The notes: generated by a model not told the origin, from the sequence alone. A stretch of 64,000 nt of DNA from Pandoraea pneumonica (GCF_902459645.1 NZ_CABPSK010000002.1:620001-684000); one strand, 5' to 3'. Counted from the first letter of the stretch, positions 28,363 to 37,905 are shown. Program-made: numbers and translations.

Positions 28363-29619
28363 TCAGACCTTGTCGGGCTTGCCTTCGTTACCCGCGATGA
28401 ACGGGCTCCACGGCTGGGCGCGGATCGGGGCCTTGGTCTTCCACACGACGTTGAACTGACCGTCCGGGCGGATTTCGCCGATCATCACCGGCTTGTGCAG
28501 ATGGTGGTTGCCGTCCATCACCATGTCGAAGCCGTCTGGCGACTTGAAGGTCTGGCCGATCATCGCCGTGCGGACCTTGTCCACATCGGTGCTGCCCGCC
28601 TTCTCGACGGCCTGCTTCCACATATGCATGCCGACGAAGGTGGCTTCCATCGGGTCGTTGGTCACGCGTTTGTCGCCGCCGGGCAGGCCCTTCGCCTTCA
28701 CGTAGGCAAACCACTCCTTTTTGAACGCGTCGTTGGTCGGGTTCTTCACCGTCATGAAGTAGTTCCATGCGGCCAGGTGGCCCACGAGCGGCTTGGTGTC
28801 GATGCCGCGCAATTCTTCTTCACCCACCGAGAAGGCGACGACCGGCACGTCGGTGGCTTTGAGCCCTTGGTTGCCGAGTTCTTTGTAGAACGGCACGTTC
28901 GAGTCGCCGTTGATGGTCGAGATGACAGTGGTCTTGCCGCCTTGGGCAAACTGCTTGATGTTCGCGACGATGGTTTGATAGTCGCTATGACCGAACGGCG
29001 TGTAGACCTCTTGGATGTCCTTATCGTCGACACCCTTCGAATGCAGGAACGCGCGCAGGATCTTGTTCGTGGTGCGCGGGTAGACGTAGTCGGTGCCCAG
29101 CAGGAAGAAGCGCTTGGCACCACCGCCTTCTTTGCTCATCACGTATTCGACGGCCGGAATGGCCTGTTGATTCGGTGCCGCGCCGGTGTAGAAGACGTTC
29201 TTCGACATCTCTTCGCCTTCGTACTGCACCGGGTAGTACAGCAGGCCGTTGAGTTCTTCGAAGACCGGCAGCACCGATTTGCGCGAGACCGAGGTCCAGC
29301 AACCGAACACGGCGGAGACTTTGTCTTTGGTGAGCAACTGGCGCGCCTTCTCTGCGAAGAGCGGCCAGTTCGAGGCCGGATCGACCACCACCGCTTCGAG
29401 TGGGCGGCCCATCACGCCACCTTTGGCGTTGATGTCGGCAATGGTCATGAGCGCGACATCCTTGAGCGACGTCTCCGAGATGGCCATCGTGCCCGAGAGC
29501 GAGTGCAGGATGCCAACCTTGATGGGCTGCTTGCTCTGTGCGAACAAGTTGGGCGCCATGCCGGTAAGCGAAGCGGCGCCCGAGAGGGCCGCCATCTGGA
29601 GTAGCGTGCGTCGTTTCAT
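28363..29619 (-). CDS. urtA: Urea ABC transporter substrate-binding protein UrtA
   Basis: 418 aa periplasmic urea-binding protein. The N-terminus MKRRTLLQMAALSGAASLTG is an export signal (possibly Tat-like, two Arg) with cleavage after FAQ28. The mature part starts KVGILHSLSGTMAISETSLKD, and the WPLFAEKARQLLTKDKVSAVFGCWTSVSRKSVLPVFEE region is typical of UrtA. It is the first gene of urtABCDE, preceded by GGAAAGGGGAAG. A near-perfect sigma-54 promoter lies 55-70 bp upstream, indicating nitrogen control. Confidence 0.96.
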   Translation of the reverse strand: MKRRTLLQMAALSGAASLTGMAPNLFAQSKQPIKVGILHSLSGTMAISETSLKDVALMTIADINAKGGVMGRPLEAVVVDPASNWPLFAEKARQLLTKDKVSAVFGCWTSVSRKSVLPVFEELNGLLYYPVQYEGEEMSKNVFYTGAAPNQQAIPAVEYVMSKEGGGAKRFFLLGTDYVYPRTTNKILRAFLHSKGVDDKDIQEVYTPFGHSDYQTIVANIKQFAQGGKTTVISTINGDSNVPFYKELGNQGLKATDVPVVAFSVGEEELRGIDTKPLVGHLAAWNYFMTVKNPTNDAFKKEWFAYVKAKGLPGGDKRVTNDPMEATFVGMHMWKQAVEKAGSTDVDKVRTAMIGQTFKSPDGFDMVMDGNHHLHKPVMIGEIRPDGQFNVVWKTKAPIRAQPWSPFIAGNEGKPDKV

Positions 29620-29673
29620 GATACGTCTTCCCCTTTCCTGGTTAGTCCGGTGGATCCGGTACCTGAGGACTTA

Positions 29674-29689
29674 CGCAAGGGGCGTGCCA
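29674..29689 (-). promoter_or_regulatory. Sigma-54 (-24/-12) promoter for urtA
   Basis: The minus strand reads TGGCACGCCCCTTGCG over 29689-29674, matching TGGCACG-N4-TTGC at every fixed position. The predicted start is near 29663, giving a ~44-base leader before urtA. This is the best promoter match I see in the window. Confidence 0.85.
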
Positions 29690-29820
29690 GCGCCGTGTCT
29701 TCGGCGTGCTTATTGATGTCGACACGTCAGACCGGCCTCACCAGTGCGTGCGCGCGGCAACCGGCATCGGACTTTCGGCTGATGGCTGGCGCCTCCCACG
29801 AAGCACGTTGGTGCGGACGC

Positions 29821-29850
29821 GCGCCGAGTTGGTGCGCACTGAATTGGCGC
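29821..29850. promoter_or_regulatory. Two abutting NtrC-like boxes upstream of urtA
   Basis: Two 15-bp dyads sit head to tail: GCGCC-GAGTT-GGTGC (29821-29835) and GCACT-GAATT-GGCGC (29836-29850). Each has one mismatch to GCACY-N5-RGTGC. They are about 160-185 bp upstream of the predicted urtA start. The rest of 29690-30044 holds no gene; it must also contain the promoter of the divergent MFS gene, for which I see no clear hexamers. Confidence 0.5.
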
Positions 29851-30044
29851 GTGTGGGGTTAGGGCGGCATCAGGGTGGCGTCGTTTGGGGCCGCGCAGGG
29901 ACGTGCAAGGACATGGCGCGGTCTGCCATCGGCGGACATGCGGTGGCATTTTTTGATGCATGATTGGCATTCGTGCCAAATCGGCCGACGGCAAGATGAC
30001 GACTTCCGAAGTCCAACCTCTCGCCAAAACATAGCGACAAGCCT

Positions 30045-31325
30045 ATGACCGATGCCATCGCAGGGCGCAGCACACCGCCCATTCAACCCGAACACGACGA
30101 ATCCGCCACACGCCGCCGGTTAGGACGCCGTTATGCCGCCGTGTTGGCGGCCTGTCAGGCGCTCTATACGGCGGCGCTCTCCGTCGATCTCACCCTCACC
30201 GGGCTAGTCGGATACATGCTGGCGTCGGACAAGGGCTACGCCACGTTGCCGTTCTCGCTGATTACCGTGGCGTCGGCCATTACGACGATCTTCGCGTCGA
30301 TGCTGATTCAACGGATCGGTCAACGCTTCGGGTTCGCCTTGGGCGCGGCCTTCGGTACGGTGGGCGGGCTGGTCTCGGTGATGGCGATCTATCAGCAGCA
30401 CTTCGCGATGTTCTGTGCGGGGACGGCGTGTGTGGGCGTGTTTCAGGCGTTTGCACGCTACTACCGGCTGGCCGCTGCCGATGTCGTCCCTGTGGAGGAC
30501 AAGCCGCGTGCGATTTCTATCGTGCTCACGGGCGGCGTGCTTGCCGCAGTGGTCGGCCCGGCATTAGCGGCGGGCAGCAAGGACTGGCTGGCGCCCGTGA
30601 CGTTTGCGGGCTCGTACCTCGTGGTCACGCTGCTGTCGGGTATCTCGTTGCTGCTGTTGCTCGGCTTTCTGCGCGATCTGCCGGTGCATAGCGCGAGCGG
30701 TGCGGCGGGAGACGCCGCCGCGTTACCCGCGCGCGGACTCGGCGAGATCATGCGTCAGCCGATCTATATGGCGGCGCTCGCGAACAATCTGATCGGCTTC
30801 ATGGTGATGATGTTCGTGATGACGGCGACGCCTATTGCGGCCGTGGCGTGCGGACACAGCATCGACGACGGCGCACACATCATCGAATGGCACCTCGTGG
30901 GGATGTACGCGCCGTCGTTCTTCTCCGGGCATCTGGTCAAGCGTTGGGGCGTGGTGCCGGTGTTGTTCATCGGCATTGGCATGAGCGCGCTGTGCGGCGT
31001 GTTGGCGCTTATGTCGACGAGCCTGCCTTACTTCTATGCGGCGCTTGCCTTCCTTGGTGTGGGCTGGAACTTCATGTTCGTGGGCGGCACGACGTTGCTC
31101 ACGATGTCGTATCGACCCGCCGAGCGCGCGCGTGCGCAAGCGGCTAACGAATTCATCACGTTTGCCGGGACCGCGCTGGCGAGTCTGTTTGCCGGGCAAC
31201 TGCTGGCGCGCTTCGGCTGGGCCACGATCAATCAGGCGACGTTCCCACTGCTTGCGCTTGCCGCACTCGCAACCCTTTGGTACGCCGTCGACGCGCGGCG
31301 ACGTACGGTCGCGGTGGCGGCTTGA
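30045..31325 (+). CDS. MFS transporter
   Basis: 426 aa, about 12 hydrophobic helices, with an N-terminal ~30-residue basic/polar cytoplasmic tail. The region after helix 2 (IQRIGQRFGFALGAAFGTVGG) resembles the A-loop of major facilitator proteins, and the central cytoplasmic loop is at about 205-235. It is a full-length single-subunit transporter in the inner membrane; substrate cannot be told. It is divergent from urtA and followed after 14 bp by a GlxA-type regulator. Confidence 0.85.
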   Translation: MTDAIAGRSTPPIQPEHDESATRRRLGRRYAAVLAACQALYTAALSVDLTLTGLVGYMLASDKGYATLPFSLITVASAITTIFASMLIQRIGQRFGFALGAAFGTVGGLVSVMAIYQQHFAMFCAGTACVGVFQAFARYYRLAAADVVPVEDKPRAISIVLTGGVLAAVVGPALAAGSKDWLAPVTFAGSYLVVTLLSGISLLLLLGFLRDLPVHSASGAAGDAAALPARGLGEIMRQPIYMAALANNLIGFMVMMFVMTATPIAAVACGHSIDDGAHIIEWHLVGMYAPSFFSGHLVKRWGVVPVLFIGIGMSALCGVLALMSTSLPYFYAALAFLGVGWNFMFVGGTTLLTMSYRPAERARAQAANEFITFAGTALASLFAGQLLARFGWATINQATFPLLALAALATLWYAVDARRRTVAVAA

Positions 31326-31339
31326 AAATTTACTGACCT

Positions 31340-32350
31340 ATGACTGCGCTTATGAGTGAGCCTCGGACCGAACCTCGTCTCATCGCTTTCCTCATCGTCC
31401 CGCCGTTCGTGCTGCTGGATCTTGCCGGGCCGCTCGACGCGTTCCATGCGGTCATCAGGAATTTGACGGAGTTGGGCCAACCGGCACCGTATCGCACGGT
31501 CGTCGTGTCGGCGCACGGCGGCCCGGTGGAGACCGGGTCGGGCATCACGCTGCACACGGAACCGATGCATGCCCTAGCCGACATGGATGTCGACACATTG
31601 ATTGCCGTGGGCGGTGCCGTGAAGCATCGGCCTGCGGTGCCCGATGCGGTCGGTGAGTGGTTGCGGGCGTACGCACCGCGCGTGCGTCGCGTGTGTTCCG
31701 TCTGCGTGGGGGCATTCATTCTTGGCGCCGCAGGACTGCTCGATGGGCGTCGCGCCACGACGCACTGGCTGGACACGGCGATGTTGCAGACGTGCTATCC
31801 GAGTGCGCGTGTCGAGTCCGACCCGATTTATGTGCGAGAAGACCCGGTCTGGACGTCGGCAGGGATTACGGCCGGTATCGACCTGGGGCTGGCACTCGTG
31901 GAAGACGACCTCGGCGTGGATATCGCGCTACAAGCCGCACGACGCCTCGTGGTGTTTCTCAAGCGCGCTGGCGGGCAGTCACAGTTCAGCCCGCCGTTGC
32001 AAGAGCAGTTCGCGGCGGGGGCACCGTTTGGCGAGTTGCATGGCTGGATGGCAGACCGGTTGGACGGCGACTTGTCGGTCGTGCGTTTGGCTGAACAAGC
32101 CAATATGAGTCCGCGCACGTTTGCCCGCAGCTATCTCGCGAAGACTGGTTCAACGCCCGCGAAGGCAGTGGAGCGCATGCGTCTGGAAGCGGCGCGCTTT
32201 GCGTTGCTCGACTCGGAAGCCCCCCTCAAACGCATTGCGGCGCGTGTGGGATTCGGTGATGAACAGAATCTGCGCCGCGCGTTCGTGCGTCAGTACGGGG
32301 TTACGCCCGCTGCGTATCGAGAGCGGTTTGGATTGACGGTGGCTGTCTGA
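31340..32350 (+). CDS. GlxA-family transcriptional regulator (DJ-1/PfpI plus AraC HTH)
   Basis: 336 aa. Residues ~12-190 are a DJ-1/PfpI-like amidotransferase-fold domain (FLIVPPFVLLDLAGPLDAFH; elbow VCSVCVGAFILGAAGLL). Residues ~230-330 are an AraC double helix-turn-helix (VRLAEQANMSPRTFARSYL; IAARVGFGDEQNLRRAFVRQYGVTPAAYRERFG). Members of this family sense small metabolites such as arginine, carnitine or glycine betaine; ligand unknown here. It may control the MFS gene just upstream. Confidence 0.9.
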   Translation: MTALMSEPRTEPRLIAFLIVPPFVLLDLAGPLDAFHAVIRNLTELGQPAPYRTVVVSAHGGPVETGSGITLHTEPMHALADMDVDTLIAVGGAVKHRPAVPDAVGEWLRAYAPRVRRVCSVCVGAFILGAAGLLDGRRATTHWLDTAMLQTCYPSARVESDPIYVREDPVWTSAGITAGIDLGLALVEDDLGVDIALQAARRLVVFLKRAGGQSQFSPPLQEQFAAGAPFGELHGWMADRLDGDLSVVRLAEQANMSPRTFARSYLAKTGSTPAKAVERMRLEAARFALLDSEAPLKRIAARVGFGDEQNLRRAFVRQYGVTPAAYRERFGLTVAV

Positions 32351-32352
32351 CT

Positions 32353-33801
32353 TCAAGCCGCCTGCTTTCCCGCCGCCGCCCGATCCAGAAATCGGAACAG
32401 GCGCGCATCGTCCGAATACGCCACATTGAAGCGGAACCACCGGCAGGGCTCGTTGTGCGCAAGGAAAAATTCGCCCGGCGCGAGCATGATGCTCTCCGAC
32501 AGCGCCGCTTCCGCGAGCTCACGGGCCGGTAGCGCCGTATCGGGAAGACTGCCGCACACGAACATGCCGCCTTCGGGTTGCGCCAACAACGTCACGCCGT
32601 GCGATTGCAGTTGCGTGATGAGGCGGGCGCGCGAGCGCGTGAGGCGGTCCGTCAGCCGCTCGATATGTTTGCGATGGCGTCCTTCCGTCAGAATCGAGTG
32701 CACGATGCGCTCGTTGATTTCCGACGACGTCAGCCCCGCCACCATCTTGCTGCGCGCGATCTCGTGCGCCAGTTCACGCGCACAAGCGAGATAGCCCACG
32801 CGCACCGATGGCGAAATCGTTTTCGAGAAGCTCGAGACGTAGATGACCCGCGACAGACCATCCATGGCCGCCAGCGATGGGGTGCCCGCCGGGGCCAACT
32901 CGCGGTAGATGTCGTCCTCGACGATCCAGAAGCCATGCTGTTCAGCACATTGCAGGATGCGATGCGCGCACGCCGGTGTGAGCGACGTCCCCAGCGGGTT
33001 CTGCAATGCAGGGTTCACAAACAGAGCGCGCGGACGGTGGGTTTGCGCCGCTTGTTCCAGCGCAGCCAGATCGAGACCTGCCTCCGTGCGAGGAATGCCG
33101 ACGACATTCAGCCCGGCGAGTCGCAACACCGCCAGCAAGTTGCAGTAAGCCGGGGCTTCGACCAGCACGGTGTCGCCCGGTTTGAGCAACGTTCGCACCA
33201 CAAGGTCGAGGGCTTGCGTCGCTCCCTGCGTGAGCACGATGTGCTCTGGCGGCGCGTCGATGGAGAGTTCGCCCAGACGGCGGGCGAGCCACTGTCGCAG
33301 CGGCCCGTAACCGTGCGGATGCCCGTAGTGAGCGAAGTGCGCCCCCGGGCCCTTCGAGAGCGTGCGCAGCGCGCCGTGCAAGCCATCCTCGTCGAGCCAA
33401 CTGTCCGGCAACCAGCCGCAGCCGCTTTTCACGGCAATGCTGTCGTCCGCGAAAATTTCGGAAAGTAGCCACGCGTTGGTCACTTCGCTGGCCGCCGCCC
33501 CCACCGTTCGTGCGGTGCCGGGGCTGGCGCTCCCCGTGTCACGGGCATCCGGCGACCCGGCCACGAAGAATCCCGCACCGCGTCGCGCCACCAGCGTGCC
33601 ATTCGCAACGAGCCGATCGTAGGCTTCCACCACCGTGAACGTGCTGATGCCGTGCGCCTTCGCCAACGACCGGATCGATGGCATGCGCATGCCCGCATGC
33701 AAGGTCTGGCGTTGCAGCGCCCGTTCAACCTCGCGGACCAATTGGTCGACTAAGGCTTCGGGCTGGGCGCGGTTCAGAGCAAAAGCGAGCGGTTGGACCA
33801 T
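32353..33801 (-). CDS. MocR-type regulator (GntR HTH fused to aminotransferase-like domain)
   Basis: 482 aa from ATG 33801 (MVQPLAFALNRAQ). A GntR winged helix (residues ~15-85: MRMPSIRSLAKAHGISTFTVVEAYDRL) is followed by a fold-type I aminotransferase domain with the PLP-lysine region (IYVSSFSKTISPSVRVGY). MocR proteins use bound PLP aldimines to sense amines or amino acids. A longer frame to 33876 exists but its N-terminus is low-complexity. It is divergent from an omega-amino-acid aminotransferase, which is the probable target. Direct repeats in the shared promoter fit MocR binding habits. Confidence 0.92.
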   Translation of the reverse strand: MVQPLAFALNRAQPEALVDQLVREVERALQRQTLHAGMRMPSIRSLAKAHGISTFTVVEAYDRLVANGTLVARRGAGFFVAGSPDARDTGSASPGTARTVGAAASEVTNAWLLSEIFADDSIAVKSGCGWLPDSWLDEDGLHGALRTLSKGPGAHFAHYGHPHGYGPLRQWLARRLGELSIDAPPEHIVLTQGATQALDLVVRTLLKPGDTVLVEAPAYCNLLAVLRLAGLNVVGIPRTEAGLDLAALEQAAQTHRPRALFVNPALQNPLGTSLTPACAHRILQCAEQHGFWIVEDDIYRELAPAGTPSLAAMDGLSRVIYVSSFSKTISPSVRVGYLACARELAHEIARSKMVAGLTSSEINERIVHSILTEGRHRKHIERLTDRLTRSRARLITQLQSHGVTLLAQPEGGMFVCGSLPDTALPARELAEAALSESIMLAPGEFFLAHNEPCRWFRFNVAYSDDARLFRFLDRAAAGKQAA

Positions 33802-33948
33802 GGCAACAGGGCGCGGCAGGGGCGGAAGAAAGGACTTTGGGCTGGCGGCGGCCTGTACAGGCGGTCGACGCGCCACGGACCCGCTAAAAACGTGGATCGC
33901 TCAGTGCAGCGGCGCTTTGCCGGGAGCACGCCCTATCGGCTGTTGCCA

Positions 33949-34012
33949 ATACAGTTGAGGCGATTGACCGATACAGAATATACATTTTCCGAGTCACTGT
34001 ACATGTCTGTAC
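33949..34012. promoter_or_regulatory. MocR/aminotransferase divergent promoter with four CTGTAY repeats
   Basis: ATACAG occurs at 33949-33954 and 33971-33976 (22 bp apart), and CTGTAC at 33997-34002 and 34007-34012 (10 bp apart), so one hexamer class appears four times, twice on each strand. A plausible aminotransferase promoter is TTGAGG (33955-33960) and TATACA (33979-33984) with an 18-bp spacer, interleaved with the repeats. Nothing else is visible in the rest of the 312-bp gap. Confidence 0.5.
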
Positions 34013-34113
34013 CGGTCCGGCTCTCGTAGGATCGCTCCATCTACCCGAAGCGGTGCGCGCATGGCGTGCGGGCGACGGGATTCCTGATCGAGAGAGACTG
34101 GGGGAGACCCGCG

Positions 34114-35442
34114 ATGAACATGAATGAGCTGAACCTCGACATGACGGCGTTCTGGATGCCGTTCACCAACAACCGTCAATTCAAGAGCGGGCCGCGCCTG
34201 CTGGTCGGTGCCGAGGGCATGTATTACACGTCGTCGGACCAGCGCAAGATTCTCGACGGCACGGCCGGTCTGTGGTGCGTGAATGCGGGCCATTGCCGCA
34301 CCGAGATCGTGGAGGCGATTCGCAAGCAAGCCGGAGAAATGGACTTCGCGCCGACGTTCCAGATGGGACACCCGAAGGCCTTCGAAGCCGCCAGCAAGAT
34401 TGCCGAGATTACGCCGCAAGGCCTCGACCGCGTGTTCTTCACGAACTCGGGATCGGAGTCGGTCGACACGGCGCTGAAGATGGCTCTTGCGTACCATCGC
34501 GCCCGTGGCGAAGGCCAGCGCACGCGCCTTATCGGCCGTGAGCGCGGTTATCACGGCGTGGGCTTTGGCGGTATCTCGGTGGGCGGTATTTCGCCGAACC
34601 GCAAAGCCTATTCGGGCCAACTGCTGCCCGCCGTCGACCACTTGCCGCACACGCTCAACATCAAGGAAGCCGCCTTCACCAAGGGGCAGCCGACGTGGGG
34701 CGCGCATCTGGCCGAAGACCTCGAACGGCTGGTGACGCTGCACGATGCCTCGACCATCGCCGCCGTCATCGTTGAGCCGCTGGCGGGCTCGACCGGCGTG
34801 CTGGTGCCGCCGCAAGGGTATCTGCAAAAGCTGCGCGAGATCTGTGACAAGCACGGCATTCTGCTTATTTTCGATGAAGTGATTACCGGCCTCGGCCGAT
34901 TGGGCAAGCCGTTCGCTGCCCAGTACTTCGGTGTGACGCCGGACATCATCACGATGGCCAAGGGCGTGAACAACGCCGCCGTGCCGATGGGCGCGGTCGC
35001 CGTGAAGACCAGCGTGCACGACACCATCGTCAACGCCGGTAACGCCGGTGCCATCGAGTTCTTCCACGGCTATACCTACTCGGGCCACCCGCTGGCCGCT
35101 GCGGCAGCGTGCGCTGCGCTCGATCTCTACAAGAGCGACGGTCTTTTCGAGCGTGCCGAAAAACTGGCGCCGCATTTCGAAAAGGCGATCCACGGGTTGC
35201 GCGATCTGCCGAACGTTGTCGATATCCGCAATCTGGGGATGGTCGGCGGTATCGAGTTGTCGTCGCGCGACGGCAAGCCGGGCGCACGCGCGCACGAAAT
35301 CTTCGTCAAGTGCTTCGAGAAAGGCGCGCTGGTGCGTTACACGGGCGACATTCTGGCGTTCTCGCCGCCGCTCATCATCAGCGAAGCGCAAATCGACGAG
35401 CTGTTCGGCATCGTTGCCGAAGCCATTCGCGAAACGGCATAA
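34114..35442 (+). CDS. Omega-amino acid (beta-alanine):pyruvate aminotransferase
   Basis: 442 aa class III PLP aminotransferase close to the characterised omega-APT of Pseudomonas: MTAFWMPFTNNRQFK start, FTNSGSESVDTALKMALAYHRA, FDEVITGLGRLGKPFAAQYFG, and PLP lysine K283 in TMAKGVNNAAVPMG. It moves the amino group of beta-alanine or similar omega-amino acids to pyruvate, giving malonate semialdehyde. ATG 34114 has GGGGAG 7 bases before it. It is coupled in context with a methylmalonate-semialdehyde dehydrogenase 84 bp downstream, the next step in beta-alanine degradation. Confidence 0.93.
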   Translation: MNMNELNLDMTAFWMPFTNNRQFKSGPRLLVGAEGMYYTSSDQRKILDGTAGLWCVNAGHCRTEIVEAIRKQAGEMDFAPTFQMGHPKAFEAASKIAEITPQGLDRVFFTNSGSESVDTALKMALAYHRARGEGQRTRLIGRERGYHGVGFGGISVGGISPNRKAYSGQLLPAVDHLPHTLNIKEAAFTKGQPTWGAHLAEDLERLVTLHDASTIAAVIVEPLAGSTGVLVPPQGYLQKLREICDKHGILLIFDEVITGLGRLGKPFAAQYFGVTPDIITMAKGVNNAAVPMGAVAVKTSVHDTIVNAGNAGAIEFFHGYTYSGHPLAAAAACAALDLYKSDGLFERAEKLAPHFEKAIHGLRDLPNVVDIRNLGMVGGIELSSRDGKPGARAHEIFVKCFEKGALVRYTGDILAFSPPLIISEAQIDELFGIVAEAIRETA

Positions 35443-35526
35443 CGCCGTCGCCGAACCTGCATGACGAACAACACTGGCCAGCGCCTCGCGGTGCTGGCCG
35501 GCGACATGGAATTTACGGAAATCGAC

Positions 35527-37053
35527 ATGAATCAACGAGTCAGCACGGAACGTATCGAGCATTGGATTGGCGGCGCGAGCGTGGCGTCGGATGAAGCAGA
35601 GCAGCGCTTTGGCGAAGTGACCAACCCGGCCACCGGCGAGGTCATTCGGCAAGTGGCGCTGGGCGGTGCCACGGATGTCGCACGTGCCGTTGCGGCTGCG
35701 CGCGCCGCGCTGCCCGGCTGGCGTGCCACGCCGCCGATGAAGCGCGCCCGCGTGATGATGAAGTACCGCGAACTGCTCGATGCGAATCGCGAAGCCATCG
35801 TGCAACTGATTACGCAAGAGCACGGCAAGACGCTCGACGACGCGCGCGGCGAAGTCACGCGCGGCGTGGAAGTGGTGGAGTTTGCGATCGGCATTCCGCA
35901 CTTGCTCAAGGGCGAGATCGCGCCGCAAGTGGGCACCGGTGTCGACACCTATTCGATTCACCAGCCGGTGGGCGTCTGCGCGGGCATCACGCCGTTCAAC
36001 TTCCCCGCCATGGTGCCGCTGTGGATGTTCCCGATGGCCGTGGCTTGCGGCAACACCTTCGTGCTCAAGCCGTCGGAGAAGGTGCCCTCGGCTGCGCTGT
36101 TGCTCGCGCGCTTGGCGAAGGAAGCCGGGCTGCCCGATGGCGTGCTGAACGTGGTGAATGGCGATAAGGCTGCCGTCGACGCGCTGCTGACGCACCCTGA
36201 GGTGAACGCAGTGTCGTTCGTCGGCTCGACGCCGATTGCGCAGTACATCTACAGCACGGCGTCGGCGCACGGCAAGCGGGTGCAGGCGCTGGGCGGCGCG
36301 AAGAATCACGGTGTCGTCATGCCCGATGCCGATCTCGATTTCACGGTGGACGCGTTGATCGGTGCGGCTTACGGCTCGGCCGGTGAGCGCTGCATGGCCA
36401 TTTCCGTGGCCGTGGCGGTGGGCGACGTTGGCGACAAGCTGGTCGCGCGATTGGCCAACGTGGCGAAGTCGCTGCCCGTGGGCGACGGCACCGACCCGGT
36501 GGCGCAAATGGGCCCGCTGATTACGCGCGCGCATTGCGATAAGGTGAGCGGCTTCGTTGACGCCGGTGTCGATGAGGGCGCAAAGCTGGTCGTCGACGGA
36601 CGCGGTTTGAAGGTGGCGCAACGCGACGACGGCTTCTTCATCGGACCTTGCTTGTTCGATAACGTCACGCCAGAGATGTCGATCTACCGGAATGAAATCT
36701 TCGGTCCGGTGCTCTCGGTGGTGCGCGTCGATACGTTGGAAGACGCCATTGCGCTCATCAACCGCAATCAGTACGCCAACGGCACGGCAGTGTTCACGAC
36801 GTCAGGCGGCGCTGCGCGACGCTTCGAAGACGAAATCGAAGTCGGTATGGTCGGTGTGAATGTGCCGATTCCGGTGCCGGTGTCGTATTTCTCGTTCGGC
36901 GGCTGGCGCAACTCGCTGTTCGGCGATCAACACATCTACGGGCCGGAATCGGTGCGCTTTTACACGCGCTCGAAGGTGGTGACGCGCCGCTGGTCGGAAG
37001 GACGTCCGGCCAATGCCACGTCGTCGCTCGTGATGCCGACGCTGGGGCAGTAA
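35527..37053 (+). CDS. mmsA: CoA-acylating methylmalonate-semialdehyde dehydrogenase
   Basis: 508 aa aldehyde dehydrogenase of the MMSDH group, with catalytic Cys289 in GSAGERCMAISVAV, the ITPFNFPAMVPLWMFPMA motif specific to this CoA-dependent subgroup, and the C-terminal SYFSFGGWRNSLFGDQHIYG. It oxidises malonate or methylmalonate semialdehyde to acetyl- or propionyl-CoA. The ATG at 35527 fits family length; an earlier in-frame start at 35461 would add 22 unmatched residues. It acts after the aminotransferase. Confidence 0.95.
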   Translation: MNQRVSTERIEHWIGGASVASDEAEQRFGEVTNPATGEVIRQVALGGATDVARAVAAARAALPGWRATPPMKRARVMMKYRELLDANREAIVQLITQEHGKTLDDARGEVTRGVEVVEFAIGIPHLLKGEIAPQVGTGVDTYSIHQPVGVCAGITPFNFPAMVPLWMFPMAVACGNTFVLKPSEKVPSAALLLARLAKEAGLPDGVLNVVNGDKAAVDALLTHPEVNAVSFVGSTPIAQYIYSTASAHGKRVQALGGAKNHGVVMPDADLDFTVDALIGAAYGSAGERCMAISVAVAVGDVGDKLVARLANVAKSLPVGDGTDPVAQMGPLITRAHCDKVSGFVDAGVDEGAKLVVDGRGLKVAQRDDGFFIGPCLFDNVTPEMSIYRNEIFGPVLSVVRVDTLEDAIALINRNQYANGTAVFTTSGGAARRFEDEIEVGMVGVNVPIPVPVSYFSFGGWRNSLFGDQHIYGPESVRFYTRSKVVTRRWSEGRPANATSSLVMPTLGQ

Positions 37054-37095
37054 CGGAAGGTAGGTCACGACGTCCGCTGGGCGTCGCGCGTACGT

Positions 37096-37138
37096 AAAAA
37101 ATGCCGCGTGTGAACTTCGTTTCACTCGCGGCATTTTT
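37096..37138. terminator. Bidirectional terminator between mmsA and pxpA
   Basis: A long inverted repeat AAAAATGCCGCG / CGCGGCATTTTT encloses an imperfectly paired GTGTGAAC-TTC-GTTTCAC. A-run and T-run flank the stem, so it can stop transcription from both converging genes. Confidence 0.9.
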
Positions 37139-37164
37139 CATGGGGATAAGGCTGTCCGGGCGCC

Positions 37165-37905
37165 CTAGCGCACCGGGGCGATGTCGATCCCTTCGTCGAT
37201 CAGAAACGTGCGAATGCGTTGCGCGAATTCAAGGGCATGATCGCCGTCACCGTGCAGGCAAACGGTTTGCGCATTGATCGGCACCAGCGTGCCGTCGATC
37301 GCGCGCACGCGCTGGTCGCGCACCATCATCAGCGTTTGCGCCAGCGCGTCTTCTTCGCGCTCGATCAAGGCCCCGGGGGTGCCGCGTTTGACGAGCGAGC
37401 CGTCGGCGTTGTAACCGCGATCGGCAAACACTTCTTCCACCGCATGCATGCCGGCGGCGCTCGCGGCCTTCACTAATTGACCACCTGCCAGTCCGAAGAC
37501 CGCCAGATCGGTGTCGAATGCGCGAATCGCTTCGACAATCGTCTCGGCAAGCGCCGGGTCGCGCGCGGCCTGGTTATAGAGCGCGCCGTGCGGCTTCACG
37601 TGCGAGAGCCAGCCGCCCTGCGCGCGTACCATCGCCGCGAGTGCGCCAATCTGGTACAGCATGCCGGCGCGAATCTCATCGAGCGGCAGTTGCATCTCAG
37701 TGCGGCCGAAGTTTTCGCGATCGGGAAAGCTCGGATGCGCGCCGATGGCGACGCCGTTGGCAAGCGCCCAGCGCACCACCTGCTGCATGGTGCCGGCGTC
37801 GCCAGCGTGCCAACCGCACGCAACGTTGGCCGAACTGACAAGGGCGAGCAACGGCTCGTCGTAATCGCAACCTTCGCCAAGGTCGACGTTGAGGTCGATT
37901 TTCAT
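37165..37905 (-). CDS. pxpA: 5-oxoprolinase subunit PxpA (LamB/YcsF family)
   Basis: 246 aa. The start [56 protein letters not shown] and VKPHGALYN are hallmark YcsF/PxpA motifs. With PxpB and PxpC it hydrolyses 5-oxoproline (pyroglutamate) to glutamate using ATP. AGGAG lies 9 bases before the ATG. It is the last gene of a minus-strand fau-pxpB-pxpC-pxpA set. Confidence 0.95.
   Translation of the reverse strand: MKIDLNVDLGEGCDYDEPLLALVSSANVACGWHAGDAGTMQQVVRWALANGVAIGAHPSFPDRENFGRTEMQLPLDEIRAGMLYQIGALAAMVRAQGGWLSHVKPHGALYNQAARDPALAETIVEAIRAFDTDLAVFGLAGGQLVKAASAAGMHAVEEVFADRGYNADGSLVKRGTPGALIEREEDALAQTLMMVRDQRVRAIDGTLVPINAQTVCLHGDGDHALEFAQRIRTFLIDEGIDIAPVR

Noticed and set aside
26625-28400. 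A 591-codon plus-strand open frame over urtB
   Set aside because: It is antisense to a complete, well-matched urtB; composition is that of a shadow frame.
33994-36621. An 875-codon open frame antisense to the aminotransferase and mmsA
   Set aside because: It spans two clear genes, is rich in Arg and His as expected of a GC-rich antisense frame, and has no recognisable domain.
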